Assembly (NCBI GenBank): GCA_016235265.1
Contig: JACRLI010000014.1
Location: forward strand, 46,533 to 110,532
From: Candidatus Eisenbacteria bacterium
GTDB lineage: Bacteria; Eisenbacteria; RBG-16-71-46; JACRLI01
DNA: 64,000 nucleotides
Reading direction: 5' to 3'
A program made the position numbers and the translations under genes. This document shows positions 54,327 through 63,060 of the stretch, piece by piece (the first letter of the stretch is position 1; each line of letters starts with the position of its first letter). The notes beneath the pieces are model-generated. The model was given only the letters and a program-made list of their open reading frames with translations. It was not told the origin of the DNA and searched no databases.

Positions 54327-55439
54327 ATGTCAACCGTGGCCGCGCTGGATCCCCAGCTCCAGGAACGCTTCAAGAGCCTCGGGCGGCTCATCGGCAACAC
54401 GCCCCTGCTGGCCGTCGACGTGCGCCTCCGCGGCATCCTCCGCACCGTCTACTGCAAGTCCGAGCAGCTCAACATGACCGGCAGCATCAAGGACCGTATG
54501 GCGCTGCACATCCTGGAATGCGCCTACCGCGAAGGGCGGATCCGCCCGGGCGACACCATCGTGGAGGCCACCAGCGGCAACACCGGAATCTCGTTCGCCG
54601 CGCTGGGCCGCGCGCTCGGCCACCCCGTGGTGATCTACATGCCCGACTGGATGAGCCGCGAGCGCGTGGACCTGATCCGCAGCTACGGCGCGCACGTGGT
54701 GCCGGTCACCCGCGAGCAGGGCGGGTTCGTGGGCAGCATCCGCATGGCCGAGGACCTGGCTTCGAGCGACGACCACGTGTTCCTGCCCCGCCAGTTTTCC
54801 AACGAGGCCAACGTGCAGGCGCACGAACTCACCACCGGCCCCGAGATCTGGTGGCAGCTCCAGTTCCACGGCCTGGCGCCGGACGCGTTCGTGGCCGGCA
54901 TCGGCACCGGGGGCACGGTCATGGGCGTGGGCCGGTGCCTGCGGGCCCTCCGGCCCGGCATCCGGGTGCACCCGCTCGAGCCCATGGAGAGCCCCACGCT
55001 GCGCACCGGGCATAAGTGCGGCCAGCACCGCATCCAGGGCATCTCCGACGAGTTCATCCCCGACATCGTGGATCTCGCCGGGCTGGATTCCGTGGTGGAC
55101 GTGTCCGACGGCGACGCCATCCGGATGTCGCAGGCGCTGGCGTCCCGGCTGGGGCTGGCGGTGGGCATCTCCTCGGGCGCCAACTTCCTCGGCGCGCTCA
55201 AGGTGCAGGAGGAGCTCGGCGCCGGGGCCGTGGTGGCCACCGTGTTCCCCGACGACAACAAGAAGTACCTGAGCACCGCCCTGCTGGGGGAGGAGCCCGT
55301 GAAATCCGGGCACCTCGCGCCGGAGGTGGAGCTGACCGGGCTCCGGGTATTCAAGCGTGTTTGTCACACGTGCTGCGAGGCGGAGGGCTGTCCGCAGCGC
55401 GACTTCCCACAGGGTTCCAACGAAGGAGGCAGGCCGTGA
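54327..55439 (+). CDS. cysteine synthase-family PLP enzyme with cysteine-rich tail
   Basis: 370 residues, longer than CysK (about 315). PLP lysine K55 in [11 protein letters not shown]-phosphate site TSGNTGI, substrate and glycine loop [12 protein letters not shown]. It makes cysteine from O-acetylserine (or O-phosphoserine) and sulfide or a sulfur carrier; related cystathionine beta-synthases are the alternative. The last 30 residues carry C346-H-T-C349-C350 and C355, a cysteine cluster not normal for CysK that could bind metal or accept persulfide. It ends with a GTG/TGA overlap to the following lipoprotein gene. Confidence 0.85.
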   Translation: MSTVAALDPQLQERFKSLGRLIGNTPLLAVDVRLRGILRTVYCKSEQLNMTGSIKDRMALHILECAYREGRIRPGDTIVEATSGNTGISFAALGRALGHPVVIYMPDWMSRERVDLIRSYGAHVVPVTREQGGFVGSIRMAEDLASSDDHVFLPRQFSNEANVQAHELTTGPEIWWQLQFHGLAPDAFVAGIGTGGTVMGVGRCLRALRPGIRVHPLEPMESPTLRTGHKCGQHRIQGISDEFIPDIVDLAGLDSVVDVSDGDAIRMSQALASRLGLAVGISSGANFLGALKVQEELGAGAVVATVFPDDNKKYLSTALLGEEPVKSGHLAPEVELTGLRVFKRVCHTCCEAEGCPQRDFPQGSNEGGRP

Positions 55440-55918
55440 AGTCCATCAAGTGGGTGGCGGCGGGAGTGCTCGTGGCGGCGCTGGCCGGTTGCGCCACGAA
55501 GGTGCGGGCGCAGGAGACCCAGGCCTCGGTGCCCGAGGCGAAGACCCCCGAGAGCGGACAGACCGGCCCGCTGGCGGTGGGCGCGAAGATCACTGTGAAG
55601 GCCCCGGTGAGCATCTCCAGGCTCGCCGCGAATCCCGCGAAGTTCTCGGGAAAGACCGTGCGGCTGGAAGGCACCGTGAAAGCCGTGTGCCAGGGCCGCG
55701 GCTGCTGGGTGGAAGTGGAGTCCGGCGGCAAGAGCTTCATGGCCCGCAGCCTCGACGAGACGGTGCTCCTGCCCAAGGACTGCGCCGGACGGAAGATCGT
55801 GGTGCAGGGCGTGGTGAAGCAGCTCCCGCAGGAAGCCATGGAAGAGCCCGCACCGAAGGACCACGTCTGCCCCAAGCCCAAGTACGTGGTCGCGACCCAG
55901 GGCGCCATCCTCTTGTAG
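55436..55918 (+). CDS. DUF4920-type lipoprotein
   Basis: 160 residues from GTG 55436 (GAAGGAGG upstream), with lipobox LAGC. The mature domain holds [22 protein letters not shown] and CWVEVE, the pattern of DUF4920, an OB-like envelope domain of unknown role. It overlaps the cysteine synthase stop and ends the sulfur cluster. A hairpin follows at 55961. Confidence 0.75.
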   Translation: MKSIKWVAAGVLVAALAGCATKVRAQETQASVPEAKTPESGQTGPLAVGAKITVKAPVSISRLAANPAKFSGKTVRLEGTVKAVCQGRGCWVEVESGGKSFMARSLDETVLLPKDCAGRKIVVQGVVKQLPQEAMEEPAPKDHVCPKPKYVVATQGAILL

Positions 55919-55960
55919 GGCAGCAGATGCAGGGCCGGCATTCATGCCTGCCGACATCGC

Positions 55961-55987
55961 GAGGGGGCGGCCGCCGGCCGCCCCCTC
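55961..55987 (+). terminator. hairpin ending the sulfur cluster
   Basis: A 12-bp GAGGGGGCGGCC stem with a 3-base loop, 42 bases past the lipoprotein stop, followed by TTCGAATTCC. Confidence 0.6.
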
Positions 55988-56022
55988 TTCGAATTCCCCT
56001 GCCAGGCGGACACATACGGAAA

Positions 56023-56044
56023 GGGCGGCCCCGAAGGACCGCCC
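56023..56044 (-). terminator. hairpin terminator of the minus-strand lipoprotein gene
   Basis: A 9-bp stem (one G-T pair) with TTCG loop on the minus strand, followed by TTTCC. It lies 28 bases after the stop of the 56073 gene. Confidence 0.6.
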
Positions 56045-56072
56045 CGTTCCGGAGACTGCTGCCTGCGTCGTC

Positions 56073-57239
56073 CTACTGGTACCAGCGCCGCGTGTCGGTC
56101 GCCATCATCCGCCGCGGGCTCAACGTGACGCCCGGGATGGCCAGTTCGCCGTACACCGTGCACACCGAGACCGTCTCGTTGGTGGGCGTGATGGTCACGT
56201 ACACCGGCTGACAGGTGTCGGGCTCCACGGGCGTCATGAGCGTGCCGGCGATGGTGGCCACGATGACGTTGTTCTTGCGGATGTCACCTTCCACGTGGGC
56301 GCTGTCGTTGCCCGCGCCTTCGGGGTCCATGTAGATGTTGGTGATGTACAGGTTGTTGGCCCACGAGTTGTTGGCATAGGTGTGGGAGCCGAGGAAGTCC
56401 ACGCCCGTGAGCTCCACGTTGCTGTCATTCAGGATGTCGCCGGTGGTGTGCAGGCGCAAGGTCAGGTTCTCGGTGACTCCCTGGCGCCGGGCGTTGATGT
56501 CGAAGGCCAGCGTGTAGACGTGGTTCACGCCGTCCAGCGTGAGCGCGACGCTGGTGTAGATCACCGCCGGAATGTCCAGGCTCACGGCCACACTGGAGAG
56601 CTGCAGCGACGCGGTCACGGAGAGCGAGTACTCCAGCGTGGCGATCAGGCCCGGCGTGGCGCCCTGCAGCGGGTGCCAGTTGTACATGCGGATCTTCAGG
56701 CCCACCGGGATGGTGTCGGTGCTGGCGTCCAGCCCCGAGCCGGTGCGCAGGTAGCCATAGTGGACATCCTTGATGGTGATGGAGTCGGAGTCCGCCGGCA
56801 CCGACATGTTGGCCATGATCAGCCGCAGGTAGGTCGTGGGCGCCGCCGAGGAGAACACCAACGTGTCGCCGACCACGCGGTAGGTGCCGGTGGGCAGCGT
56901 GAGCTGGGTGTTCGGCTTGGAGGAGCGGCGCGCCTGGATGCCGCGTACGGCTTCCAGCGAGGCGCGGGGGTCCCGCGGGGAGCGCAGCAGCTGCGGAATG
57001 CCCAGGCCGCCCAGGTTCAACAGCCCGGTGAACGCGGGGTTGTTGAGCATGGCGAAGGCGTCGTTGTTGGTGATGTCGGCCACCGTGCTCATGATGACCG
57101 CGTTGGCCGTGATGACCTCGGCCTTGCCGACCGGCCCGTTGTTGTTGTTGTTGTTCGAGCTGCCGCAACCCGACATGGCCGCCAGGGCCAGGACGGACGC
57201 AGCGAGCACCGCGAGAATGGGGAGCGTGAACCGCTTCAT
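56073..57239 (-). CDS. lipoprotein of unknown function
   Basis: 388 residues, lipobox SGC. Six asparagines (GTT/AAC repeat, six units) follow the acylated cysteine by a few residues. The rest is beta-rich with many threonine/serine positions, like surface-exposed adhesin or beta-sandwich domains. No family recognised. AAGGAGG precedes ATG 57239. Confidence 0.65.
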   Translation of the reverse strand: MKRFTLPILAVLAASVLALAAMSGCGSSNNNNNNGPVGKAEVITANAVIMSTVADITNNDAFAMLNNPAFTGLLNLGGLGIPQLLRSPRDPRASLEAVRGIQARRSSKPNTQLTLPTGTYRVVGDTLVFSSAAPTTYLRLIMANMSVPADSDSITIKDVHYGYLRTGSGLDASTDTIPVGLKIRMYNWHPLQGATPGLIATLEYSLSVTASLQLSSVAVSLDIPAVIYTSVALTLDGVNHVYTLAFDINARRQGVTENLTLRLHTTGDILNDSNVELTGVDFLGSHTYANNSWANNLYITNIYMDPEGAGNDSAHVEGDIRKNNVIVATIAGTLMTPVEPDTCQPVYVTITPTNETVSVCTVYGELAIPGVTLSPRRMMATDTRRWYQ

Positions 57240-57596
57240 GAGGGCAGCCTCCTTCCGGTGGAACTTCTGCGACCAGGGCCGAATCCGGCCCCGGATTCCA
57301 GTCATCCGGTGGTCTTGCTACCGGGGGTCCGGGAAAAGCCGCATGGATAGTAGCACGAACCGGGTCGGGGCTACGAATCCCGCGCAGCCGCGACGGCGGT
57401 CCCGAATCTAATCCTTGGGGGCGCGGAATGGCCCGCGACGCCGGGGCGGACGTTGACTTGGGCCGCCTGGATCACCCATAATTGCAGCAATCCGAACGAG
57501 ATCGGCCGCCTGAAACCCATTCGATCCCGGCACTTCGCTCCCGCGGGGGCGCCGGCCGCGCACCACCACCCCGAAACCCCAGAGAGGCGACCCGGC
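57240..57596. other. 357-base divergent intergenic region
   Basis: Between a minus-strand lipoprotein and the plus-strand fused E1 gene. It contains the E1 promoter at 57453-57482. No open frame of note and no RNA gene is recognised. Confidence 0.4.
57453..57482 (+). promoter_or_regulatory. promoter of the fused E1 gene
   Basis: TTGACT, 18 bases, CATAAT. Predicted start near 57489; leader about 108 bases to the ATG. Confidence 0.5.
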
Positions 57597-59717
57597 ATGC
57601 TGCAGCAACGGCAGGCGGAGAAGACCCACGGCCTGGACCGCGAGCAGGTTCTGAGGGCCTACCGGACCATGGTCCTGTCCCGCCGGGTGGACGACAAGGA
57701 GATCCAGCTCAAGGCCCAGAGCAAGGTGTTCTTCCAGATCAACGGCGTGGGGCACGAGGCGGTGCTGGCGGCGGCCTCGATGGTGCTTCGTCCAGGCCAC
57801 GACTGGTTCCTGCCGTACTACCGCGACCGCGCGCTGGTGCTGGGCCTGGGAGTGACGCCCAGGGAGATCTTTCTCGCCTCGGTGGGCGCGGAGGCCGACC
57901 CCGCCTCCGGGGGGCGCCAGATGCCCTCGCACTGGGGGCACCGCCGGCTGCACATCGTGTCCAAGAGCTCCTGCACCGGCACGCAGTTCCTGCAGGCCTG
58001 CGGCCTGGCCGAGGCGGGCGTGTACATCTCGGAGACCCCGGGCATCGAGGGCGTGACCCAGGTGCAGCCGGACGAACTGGTGTACGTCTCGGTGGGCGAG
58101 GGCGCGTGCTCCGAGGGGGAGTTCTGGGAGGGGCTCAACACCGCGGCGAACCGGAAGCTGCCGGTGCTGTTCATGATCGAGGATAACGGCTACGCCATCT
58201 CGGTGCCCAGCGAGGTCCAGTACGCGGGTGGAAACGTCTCCCGGCTGCTTGAGGGCTATCGCAAGGTCGGCGTGCACATCGTGGAGGTGGACGGCACCGA
58301 CTTCTTCGCCAGCCACGCCGCGCTGCGCGAGGCGGCCGCGCACGTCCGCGAGCGCCGGGGCCCGGCGCTGATCCACGCGCACGTGATCCGGCCCTACTCG
58401 CACTCGCTCTCCGACGACGAGTCGCTCTACCGCACCAAGACCGAGCGCGAGGCGGAGCAGAAACGCGACCCGCTGGCGCGGATGCGCGCGCACCTGCTGG
58501 AGGAGGGGCTGGCCACCGAGGAGGAAATCGAGGCCCTGCACGCCGCCGTGGACGCGGAGGTTGCCCGCGCCGCCGACGAGGCGGTGGCCTCGCCACAGCC
58601 GCCGAAGAGCACCGCCGGCTGGGCGGTGTTCTCGCCCGAGATGGATCCCCGCTCCGACACCTTCCGCACCGAGCCCGCCTTCGGGGAAGGCACCAAGGAG
58701 GTCACGATGGTGGACCTCCTCAACCGCTGCCTGCGCGACGAGATGGCGCGCGACCCGCGCATCCTGGTGTTCGGCGAGGACGTCGCCGATGCCACGCGCG
58801 AGGACACGCTCAAGGAGGTGGCGGGCAAGGGCGGGGTGTTCCGTGTCACCCACAGGCTGCAGAAGGAGTTCGGCGGCCGCAGGGTGTTCAACTCGCCGCT
58901 GGCCGAGGCCAACATCATCGGGCGCGCCATCGGCATGGCACTGCGCGGGCTCAAGCCGGTGGTCGAAATCCAGTTCATGGACTACATCTGGCCGGCGATG
59001 ATGCAGTTGCGCAACGAGCTGGGCTACATGCGCTACCGCTCGGGCAACCACTGGAAGTGCCCGGTGGTGGTGCGGGTGGCCTCCGGGGGCTACCTGCACG
59101 GTGGCGCGCCCTACCACAGCCAGTCGGGCGAGGCGCTCTTCGCGCACTGTCCCGGGCTGCGCGTGGTGATGCCCTCGACGGCGCTGGACGCCAACGGGCT
59201 GTTGCGCACCGCCATCCGCTGCGACGACCCGGTGATCTTCTGCGAGCCGAAGCACCTCTACCGCCAGGTGCACAACAAGGGCCGCTATCCCGGCCCGGAG
59301 TACATGGTGCCCTTCGGCGCCGCGCGGCGCGTGCGGGAGGGCGACACGATGACCGTGGTCAGCTACGGGTCCACGGTGTACCGCGCATGGCAGGCGGCGC
59401 GCACGCTGCAGTCCGAGGAGATCTCCCTGGACCTGCTGGACCTGCGCACCATCGTGCCCTACGACTGGGACTCCATCGCGGAGTCCGTGCGGCGCACCCA
59501 CCGCGCGCTGGTGGTGCACGAGGACGCGCTGTCCTTCGGCGTGGGCGCGGAGATCGCGGCGCGGATCGGCTCGGAGTTGTTCGAGTTCCTGGACGCCCCG
59601 GTGGAGCGGGTCGGGGCCATGGACTGCCCGGTGGCGTACGCGCCGGACCTCGAGGACGAGATCCTGCCGCAGACCTCCGACATCGTGGCCGCGGCGCGGC
59701 GGGTCGCGGCCTACTGA
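57597..59717 (+). CDS. 2-oxoacid dehydrogenase E1, fused alpha and beta
   Basis: 706 residues. The alpha half (about 1-330) carries the thiamine-diphosphate motif as [15 protein letters not shown] and EDNGYAIS. A linker rich in acid and alanine leads to the beta half (about 375-706) with [27 protein letters not shown] and [13 protein letters not shown]. This is the fused form of branched-chain 2-oxoacid dehydrogenase E1 known from Bacteroidetes and Acidobacteria. The window also has a split E1 pair (45970-47996), so it has two systems. No E2 or E3 near either. Confidence 0.92.
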   Translation: MLQQRQAEKTHGLDREQVLRAYRTMVLSRRVDDKEIQLKAQSKVFFQINGVGHEAVLAAASMVLRPGHDWFLPYYRDRALVLGLGVTPREIFLASVGAEADPASGGRQMPSHWGHRRLHIVSKSSCTGTQFLQACGLAEAGVYISETPGIEGVTQVQPDELVYVSVGEGACSEGEFWEGLNTAANRKLPVLFMIEDNGYAISVPSEVQYAGGNVSRLLEGYRKVGVHIVEVDGTDFFASHAALREAAAHVRERRGPALIHAHVIRPYSHSLSDDESLYRTKTEREAEQKRDPLARMRAHLLEEGLATEEEIEALHAAVDAEVARAADEAVASPQPPKSTAGWAVFSPEMDPRSDTFRTEPAFGEGTKEVTMVDLLNRCLRDEMARDPRILVFGEDVADATREDTLKEVAGKGGVFRVTHRLQKEFGGRRVFNSPLAEANIIGRAIGMALRGLKPVVEIQFMDYIWPAMMQLRNELGYMRYRSGNHWKCPVVVRVASGGYLHGGAPYHSQSGEALFAHCPGLRVVMPSTALDANGLLRTAIRCDDPVIFCEPKHLYRQVHNKGRYPGPEYMVPFGAARRVREGDTMTVVSYGSTVYRAWQAARTLQSEEISLDLLDLRTIVPYDWDSIAESVRRTHRALVVHEDALSFGVGAEIAARIGSELFEFLDAPVERVGAMDCPVAYAPDLEDEILPQTSDIVAAARRVAAY

Positions 59718-59958
59718 CGGCCCGGGGGCGGCACCGCCGATTCGGGCCCGTGCCTGCCGCGCTCCCCCGGTGCCTGCCCGCCCCTGAGGTGTCTGTATCG
59801 TTACGTGCCGACCTTCCCCCGCCCCGAAACGGGCTGCCGTCTCCCGCATCTAAACCCACAGCAGAGATGGTGAGAATCGGGCTGATCCCCACGGGCTGGG
59901 GACGCCGCTACGGCCCCACGCATCTTCCCGGCCGCGCTTCCGAAAGGTCCCCGCACCC

Positions 59959-60618
59959 ATGAAAGCCCAGTCGCAGACCGCGCTTGCGACGCCGCCCTGG
60001 CCGGTGGCGCGCGTGGCGCGCGTGCACCTGCCCAGTGAATTCGGAGATTTCCGCCTTTACGGATACGAGTCCCCGCGCGACGGCAAGGAACACCTGGCCA
60101 TCGTGAAGGAGCCGGTGCGTGCGGTGAAGAACGCCCCGTGGCTGGTGCGCATCCACTCCGAGTGCCTCACCGGCGACGTGCTCGGCTCGCACCGCTGCGA
60201 TTGCGGACCGCAGCTGGAGATGGCGCTGCGCCGCATCGAGGCGGAAGGCCGCGGCGTGGTGGTGTACCTGCGCCAGGAGGGGCGCGGCATCGGGCTGCTG
60301 AACAAGCTGCGCGCCTACGCGCTGCAGGAGCGCGGGCTGGACACGGTGGACGCCAACGAGCGGCTGGGCTTCCCGGCCGACGGACGCGAGTACGGGCCCG
60401 CGGCGGGCATCCTGTCCGACCTGGGAATCCGAAAGGTGCGCCTGCTCAGCAACAATCCCCGGAAGATCGAGGGGCTCGAGCGCCACGGGATCCAGGTGGT
60501 CTCGCGCGAGCCGATCGAGGTTTCGCCCACGATGGCCAACGCCCGTTACCTGTTCACCAAGCGCGCCCGCATGGGTCACCTGCTGGAGCTCAAGCGCGCC
60601 GGTTCGCTGCAGGCTTGA
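59959..60618 (+). CDS. ribA: GTP cyclohydrolase II
   Basis: 219 residues. First enzyme of riboflavin synthesis from GTP. Zinc site C69, C80 and C82 (HSECLTGDVLGSHRCDCGPQ), catalytic arginine-rich RQEGRGIGLLNKL, and the substrate helix DANERLGFPADGREY. It stands alone, not fused to RibB. A weak Shine-Dalgarno GAAAGG precedes the ATG. No FMN riboswitch was recognised upstream. A hairpin ends it at 60751. Confidence 0.95.
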   Translation: MKAQSQTALATPPWPVARVARVHLPSEFGDFRLYGYESPRDGKEHLAIVKEPVRAVKNAPWLVRIHSECLTGDVLGSHRCDCGPQLEMALRRIEAEGRGVVVYLRQEGRGIGLLNKLRAYALQERGLDTVDANERLGFPADGREYGPAAGILSDLGIRKVRLLSNNPRKIEGLERHGIQVVSREPIEVSPTMANARYLFTKRARMGHLLELKRAGSLQA

Positions 60619-60718
60619 GCCCGCGGCTGGCAGGCCGTGCGCCGGGTGGCGCCGGCCGCCTGGTGATCACGGCACGCGGGCTGCGTGTCCCGGCCCGCGT
60701 GCACGCCGCAGGCACCAC

Positions 60719-60746
60719 TTGCCACCCGCGCCCGATTTCCTAGACT
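60719..60746 (+). promoter_or_regulatory. candidate promoter upstream of the flavin reductase gene
   Basis: TTGCCA, 16 bases, TAGACT. It is followed within five bases by a strong hairpin, so it is uncertain whether this is a true promoter. Confidence 0.3.
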
Positions 60747-60750
60747 CTCG

Positions 60751-60773
60751 CCCGGACCGTCCCGCGGTCCGGG
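60751..60773 (+). terminator. hairpin terminator after ribA
   Basis: CCCGGACCG and its perfect complement, 5-base loop, followed by CTTTTCA. Ends the ribA unit and lies at the predicted start of the next. Confidence 0.6.
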
Positions 60774-60826
60774 CTTTTCACGGGCCGCCGCGCGGCGGCC
60801 GGACGGGGGGCATCCCCGGAGGACGA

Positions 60827-61528
60827 ATGGGCTTTCTGCGTCTCAAGCTTCCCCTGGTCGAGAAGCGGCAGGACACACCCGACGTGTGGACGCTGCGCAT
60901 GGACCTCTCGGGCAGCCCGATGGAATACAAGGCCGGCCAGTTCGTGGAGGTGGGCTTTCCCGACGAGGAGTTGCACCGGGCCTTCTCGATCTCGTCATCC
61001 CCCAGCGAGCCCGGGCGGCTGGACGTCACCGTGCGGCGGCTCTCGGACGGCCGGCTCTCCCCGAGGCTGTGCGACGCCCCGGTGGGGCAGGTGCTCGACG
61101 TGAAGGGCCCATTCGGGGTCTTCACCTACGCGCCGGGGGCGTTCCACGACCTGCTCCTGATCGCCGGTGGCACCGGGGTGGCGCCATTCCGCGCCATGAT
61201 CCGGCTGATCGAGGACTCCGGCGGCACCGAGCGCATCCGCCTCATGTACAGCGCGCGCACGCCCGAGGACATCATCTACCGCGAGGAGCTGGACCGCTGG
61301 GTGAAGTCGGGCCGGATCGAGCTGTTCCTCACCGCCACGCGCGGCGCCGGCCCGGCGTGGCCGCACCGCACCGGGCGCTTCCCGAAGGAGGCGGTCCTGG
61401 AGGCCGCCCGCGGGCTGGATCCCATGTGCTTCCTGTGCGGGCCGAAGCCGATGCTGCTCGAGGCCCAGTCCTGGCTGCTGGAGACGGGCCTGGACCGCAA
61501 GCGGGTGAAGCGCGAAGCGTGGGGCTGA
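60827..61528 (+). CDS. ferredoxin/flavin reductase-like FAD/NAD(P) oxidoreductase
   Basis: 233 residues, a FNR-type domain pair. FAD part with RAFSISSSP (flavin-contact variant of RxYS), NAD part with IAGGTGVAPFRAM and a final FLCGPKPML. GGAGG before ATG 60827. No iron-sulfur domain, so the partner may be a separate ferredoxin or a quinone or flavin. The enzyme would be cytosolic and soluble. Confidence 0.85.
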   Translation: MGFLRLKLPLVEKRQDTPDVWTLRMDLSGSPMEYKAGQFVEVGFPDEELHRAFSISSSPSEPGRLDVTVRRLSDGRLSPRLCDAPVGQVLDVKGPFGVFTYAPGAFHDLLLIAGGTGVAPFRAMIRLIEDSGGTERIRLMYSARTPEDIIYREELDRWVKSGRIELFLTATRGAGPAWPHRTGRFPKEAVLEAARGLDPMCFLCGPKPMLLEAQSWLLETGLDRKRVKREAWG

Positions 61529-61560
61529 TCCTGCGCCCGCCGCCACGGGGAACAAGGAAG

Positions 61561-61586
61561 AAGGCCACTCCCGCGGGAGTGGCCTT
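61561..61586. terminator. convergent hairpin
   Basis: Perfect 12-bp AAGGCCACTCCC stem with a two-base centre, between the flavin reductase and the epimerase. The T-rich side favours termination of the minus-strand transcript. Confidence 0.65.
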
Positions 61587-61616
61587 CGTGGCTTCGGGTC
61601 CGGCGATCGAGGCGGG

Positions 61617-62603
61617 TCAGGCCGTCGCGCTTGCGATCTGGCCGTTGCGCACCGCGAGCAGCGTGATTTCCAGCAACTGCTCGAGGCTGACTTCCGGACG
61701 ATAACCCACGGCGGCCTGGATCTTCTCCAGGCTGGGCACCCGGCGGGCCATGTCCTCGAAGTGCGGGCCGTAGACCTCGCGGTAGGGGACATACATGATG
61801 CGCGAGCGGCTGTCCACCATCTGGAGGATCCGCTGGGCCAGCCCCAGGATGGACACCTCCTCGTCGTTGCCGATGTTGTAGACCTGCCCCGCGGTGACCT
61901 CCGAGTCGGCCAGCAGCAGCACACCGCGCACCACGTCGCCGACGTAGGAGAAGCAGCGGGTCTGGGAACCGTCGCCGTGGACCGGGACGGCCTCCCCGCG
62001 CAGCGCGCGGTTCAGGAAGGTGGGAATGACCATTCCGTAGGCATCCGACTGCCGGGGGCCGCAGGTGTTGAAGCAGCGCACCACGGTGACCGGGAGGTGC
62101 CGCTCGTACGAGTAGGCCATGGCCATGAACTCGTCGGCGGCCTTGCCGCAGGCGTAGCTCCACCGGAGCACCCCGGTGGCGCCGAGCACCAGGTCGTCGT
62201 CCTCGTGGAACGGCACCCGGGCGCCCTTGCCGTACACTTCGGAACTGGAGAAGATCACCGTGCGCAGGTTGCGCGCGGAGGCGGCCTCGAGCACCACCTC
62301 GGTGCCCGTGAGGTTGGTCATGAGGGAGCGGAGCGGCTCCTCCATGATCTTGCGCACGCCCACGGCCGCGGCCAGGTGGAAGATCCGGTCCACGCCCGAC
62401 GCCAGGCGGGACACGCACTCGCGGTCCGTGACCGTGCCGCGCACGAAGTGGAACTTCGGATCCCCGATGCAGCCGCCCAGGTTCTCCATGCGCCCGGTCG
62501 AGAGGTCGTCCAGGGCCCAGACCTCGTCGCCGCGTGCCAGCAGGCTTTCCACAAGGTGGGACCCGATGAAGCCGGCCCCACCCGTCACCAATACGCGCAT
62601 CAT
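61617..62603 (-). CDS. NAD-dependent nucleotide-sugar epimerase/dehydratase
   Basis: 328 residues. N-terminal Rossmann TGGAGFIGSHL (7-17), a serine in SSSEVYGKG (119-127) and the YxxxK catalytic pair Y150-A-C-G-K154. Belongs to the extended SDR group that includes UDP-glucose epimerase and UDP-xylose/glucuronate-modifying enzymes; the product is not resolved. Two adjacent ATGs (62603 and 62600); GAGGAACG precedes the first. It fits an exopolysaccharide locus with the YjbH-like gene nearby. Confidence 0.9.
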   Translation of the reverse strand: MMRVLVTGGAGFIGSHLVESLLARGDEVWALDDLSTGRMENLGGCIGDPKFHFVRGTVTDRECVSRLASGVDRIFHLAAAVGVRKIMEEPLRSLMTNLTGTEVVLEAASARNLRTVIFSSSEVYGKGARVPFHEDDDLVLGATGVLRWSYACGKAADEFMAMAYSYERHLPVTVVRCFNTCGPRQSDAYGMVIPTFLNRALRGEAVPVHGDGSQTRCFSYVGDVVRGVLLLADSEVTAGQVYNIGNDEEVSILGLAQRILQMVDSRSRIMYVPYREVYGPHFEDMARRVPSLEKIQAAVGYRPEVSLEQLLEITLLAVRNGQIASATA

Positions 62604-62666
62604 TCGTTCCTCATTTGGTCGTTCCAGCCAGGTACGCTTCCCCGAGTTCGCCGGGGCCGCGGCGAA

Positions 62667-63032
62667 TTAGCGACCTGCGGTCGCGCCGCCAGCGTGGTGG
62701 CACTGCGCGATGCACGCGAGGCGGTCCGCCTCGATGGCCGCCAGGGCAGCCTGGAAGCGCGAGTTCTCCGCCGTGATCTTGGCCGGGTCGCCCTTGGCGA
62801 GGAAGATAAGGACATTGTGGACCTTCTGCTGCTGGAACACACGCTGTGCCGCTGCAGTGTTGCAGGCTGCGATGCACTCGTCCACCGTGCCTGCCGCGTT
62901 GAGCGCGACCTTGCTGGCCGGGTCTGTGACCTGGCGGCAGGAGATGGCGGTAAGCGACAACAGGATCATTCCCGCGGCGAGGAGGATGATCAGGCGGGGG
63001 GACCGACCAGCGGAGCCAAACGAGAGTGTCAT
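62667..63032 (-). CDS. small lipoprotein
   Basis: 121 residues. Hydrophobic signal with lipobox TAISC. The mature part has two cysteine pairs (CIAAC and CIAQC) that could form a disulfide-stapled helical hairpin. No family recognised. Lies between the epimerase and the YjbH-like gene on the same strand. Confidence 0.6.
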   Translation of the reverse strand: MTLSFGSAGRSPRLIILLAAGMILLSLTAISCRQVTDPASKVALNAAGTVDECIAACNTAAAQRVFQQQKVHNVLIFLAKGDPAKITAENSRFQAALAAIEADRLACIAQCHHAGGATAGR

Positions 63033-63060
63033 GACGGTGCCTCCTCGGTGAAACCGGTTG

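Noticed and set aside
57138..57155. Six GTT repeats in the lipoprotein gene as a phase-variation site
   Set aside because: The unit is three bases, so length change does not shift the frame; it only varies an asparagine spacer after the lipidated cysteine.
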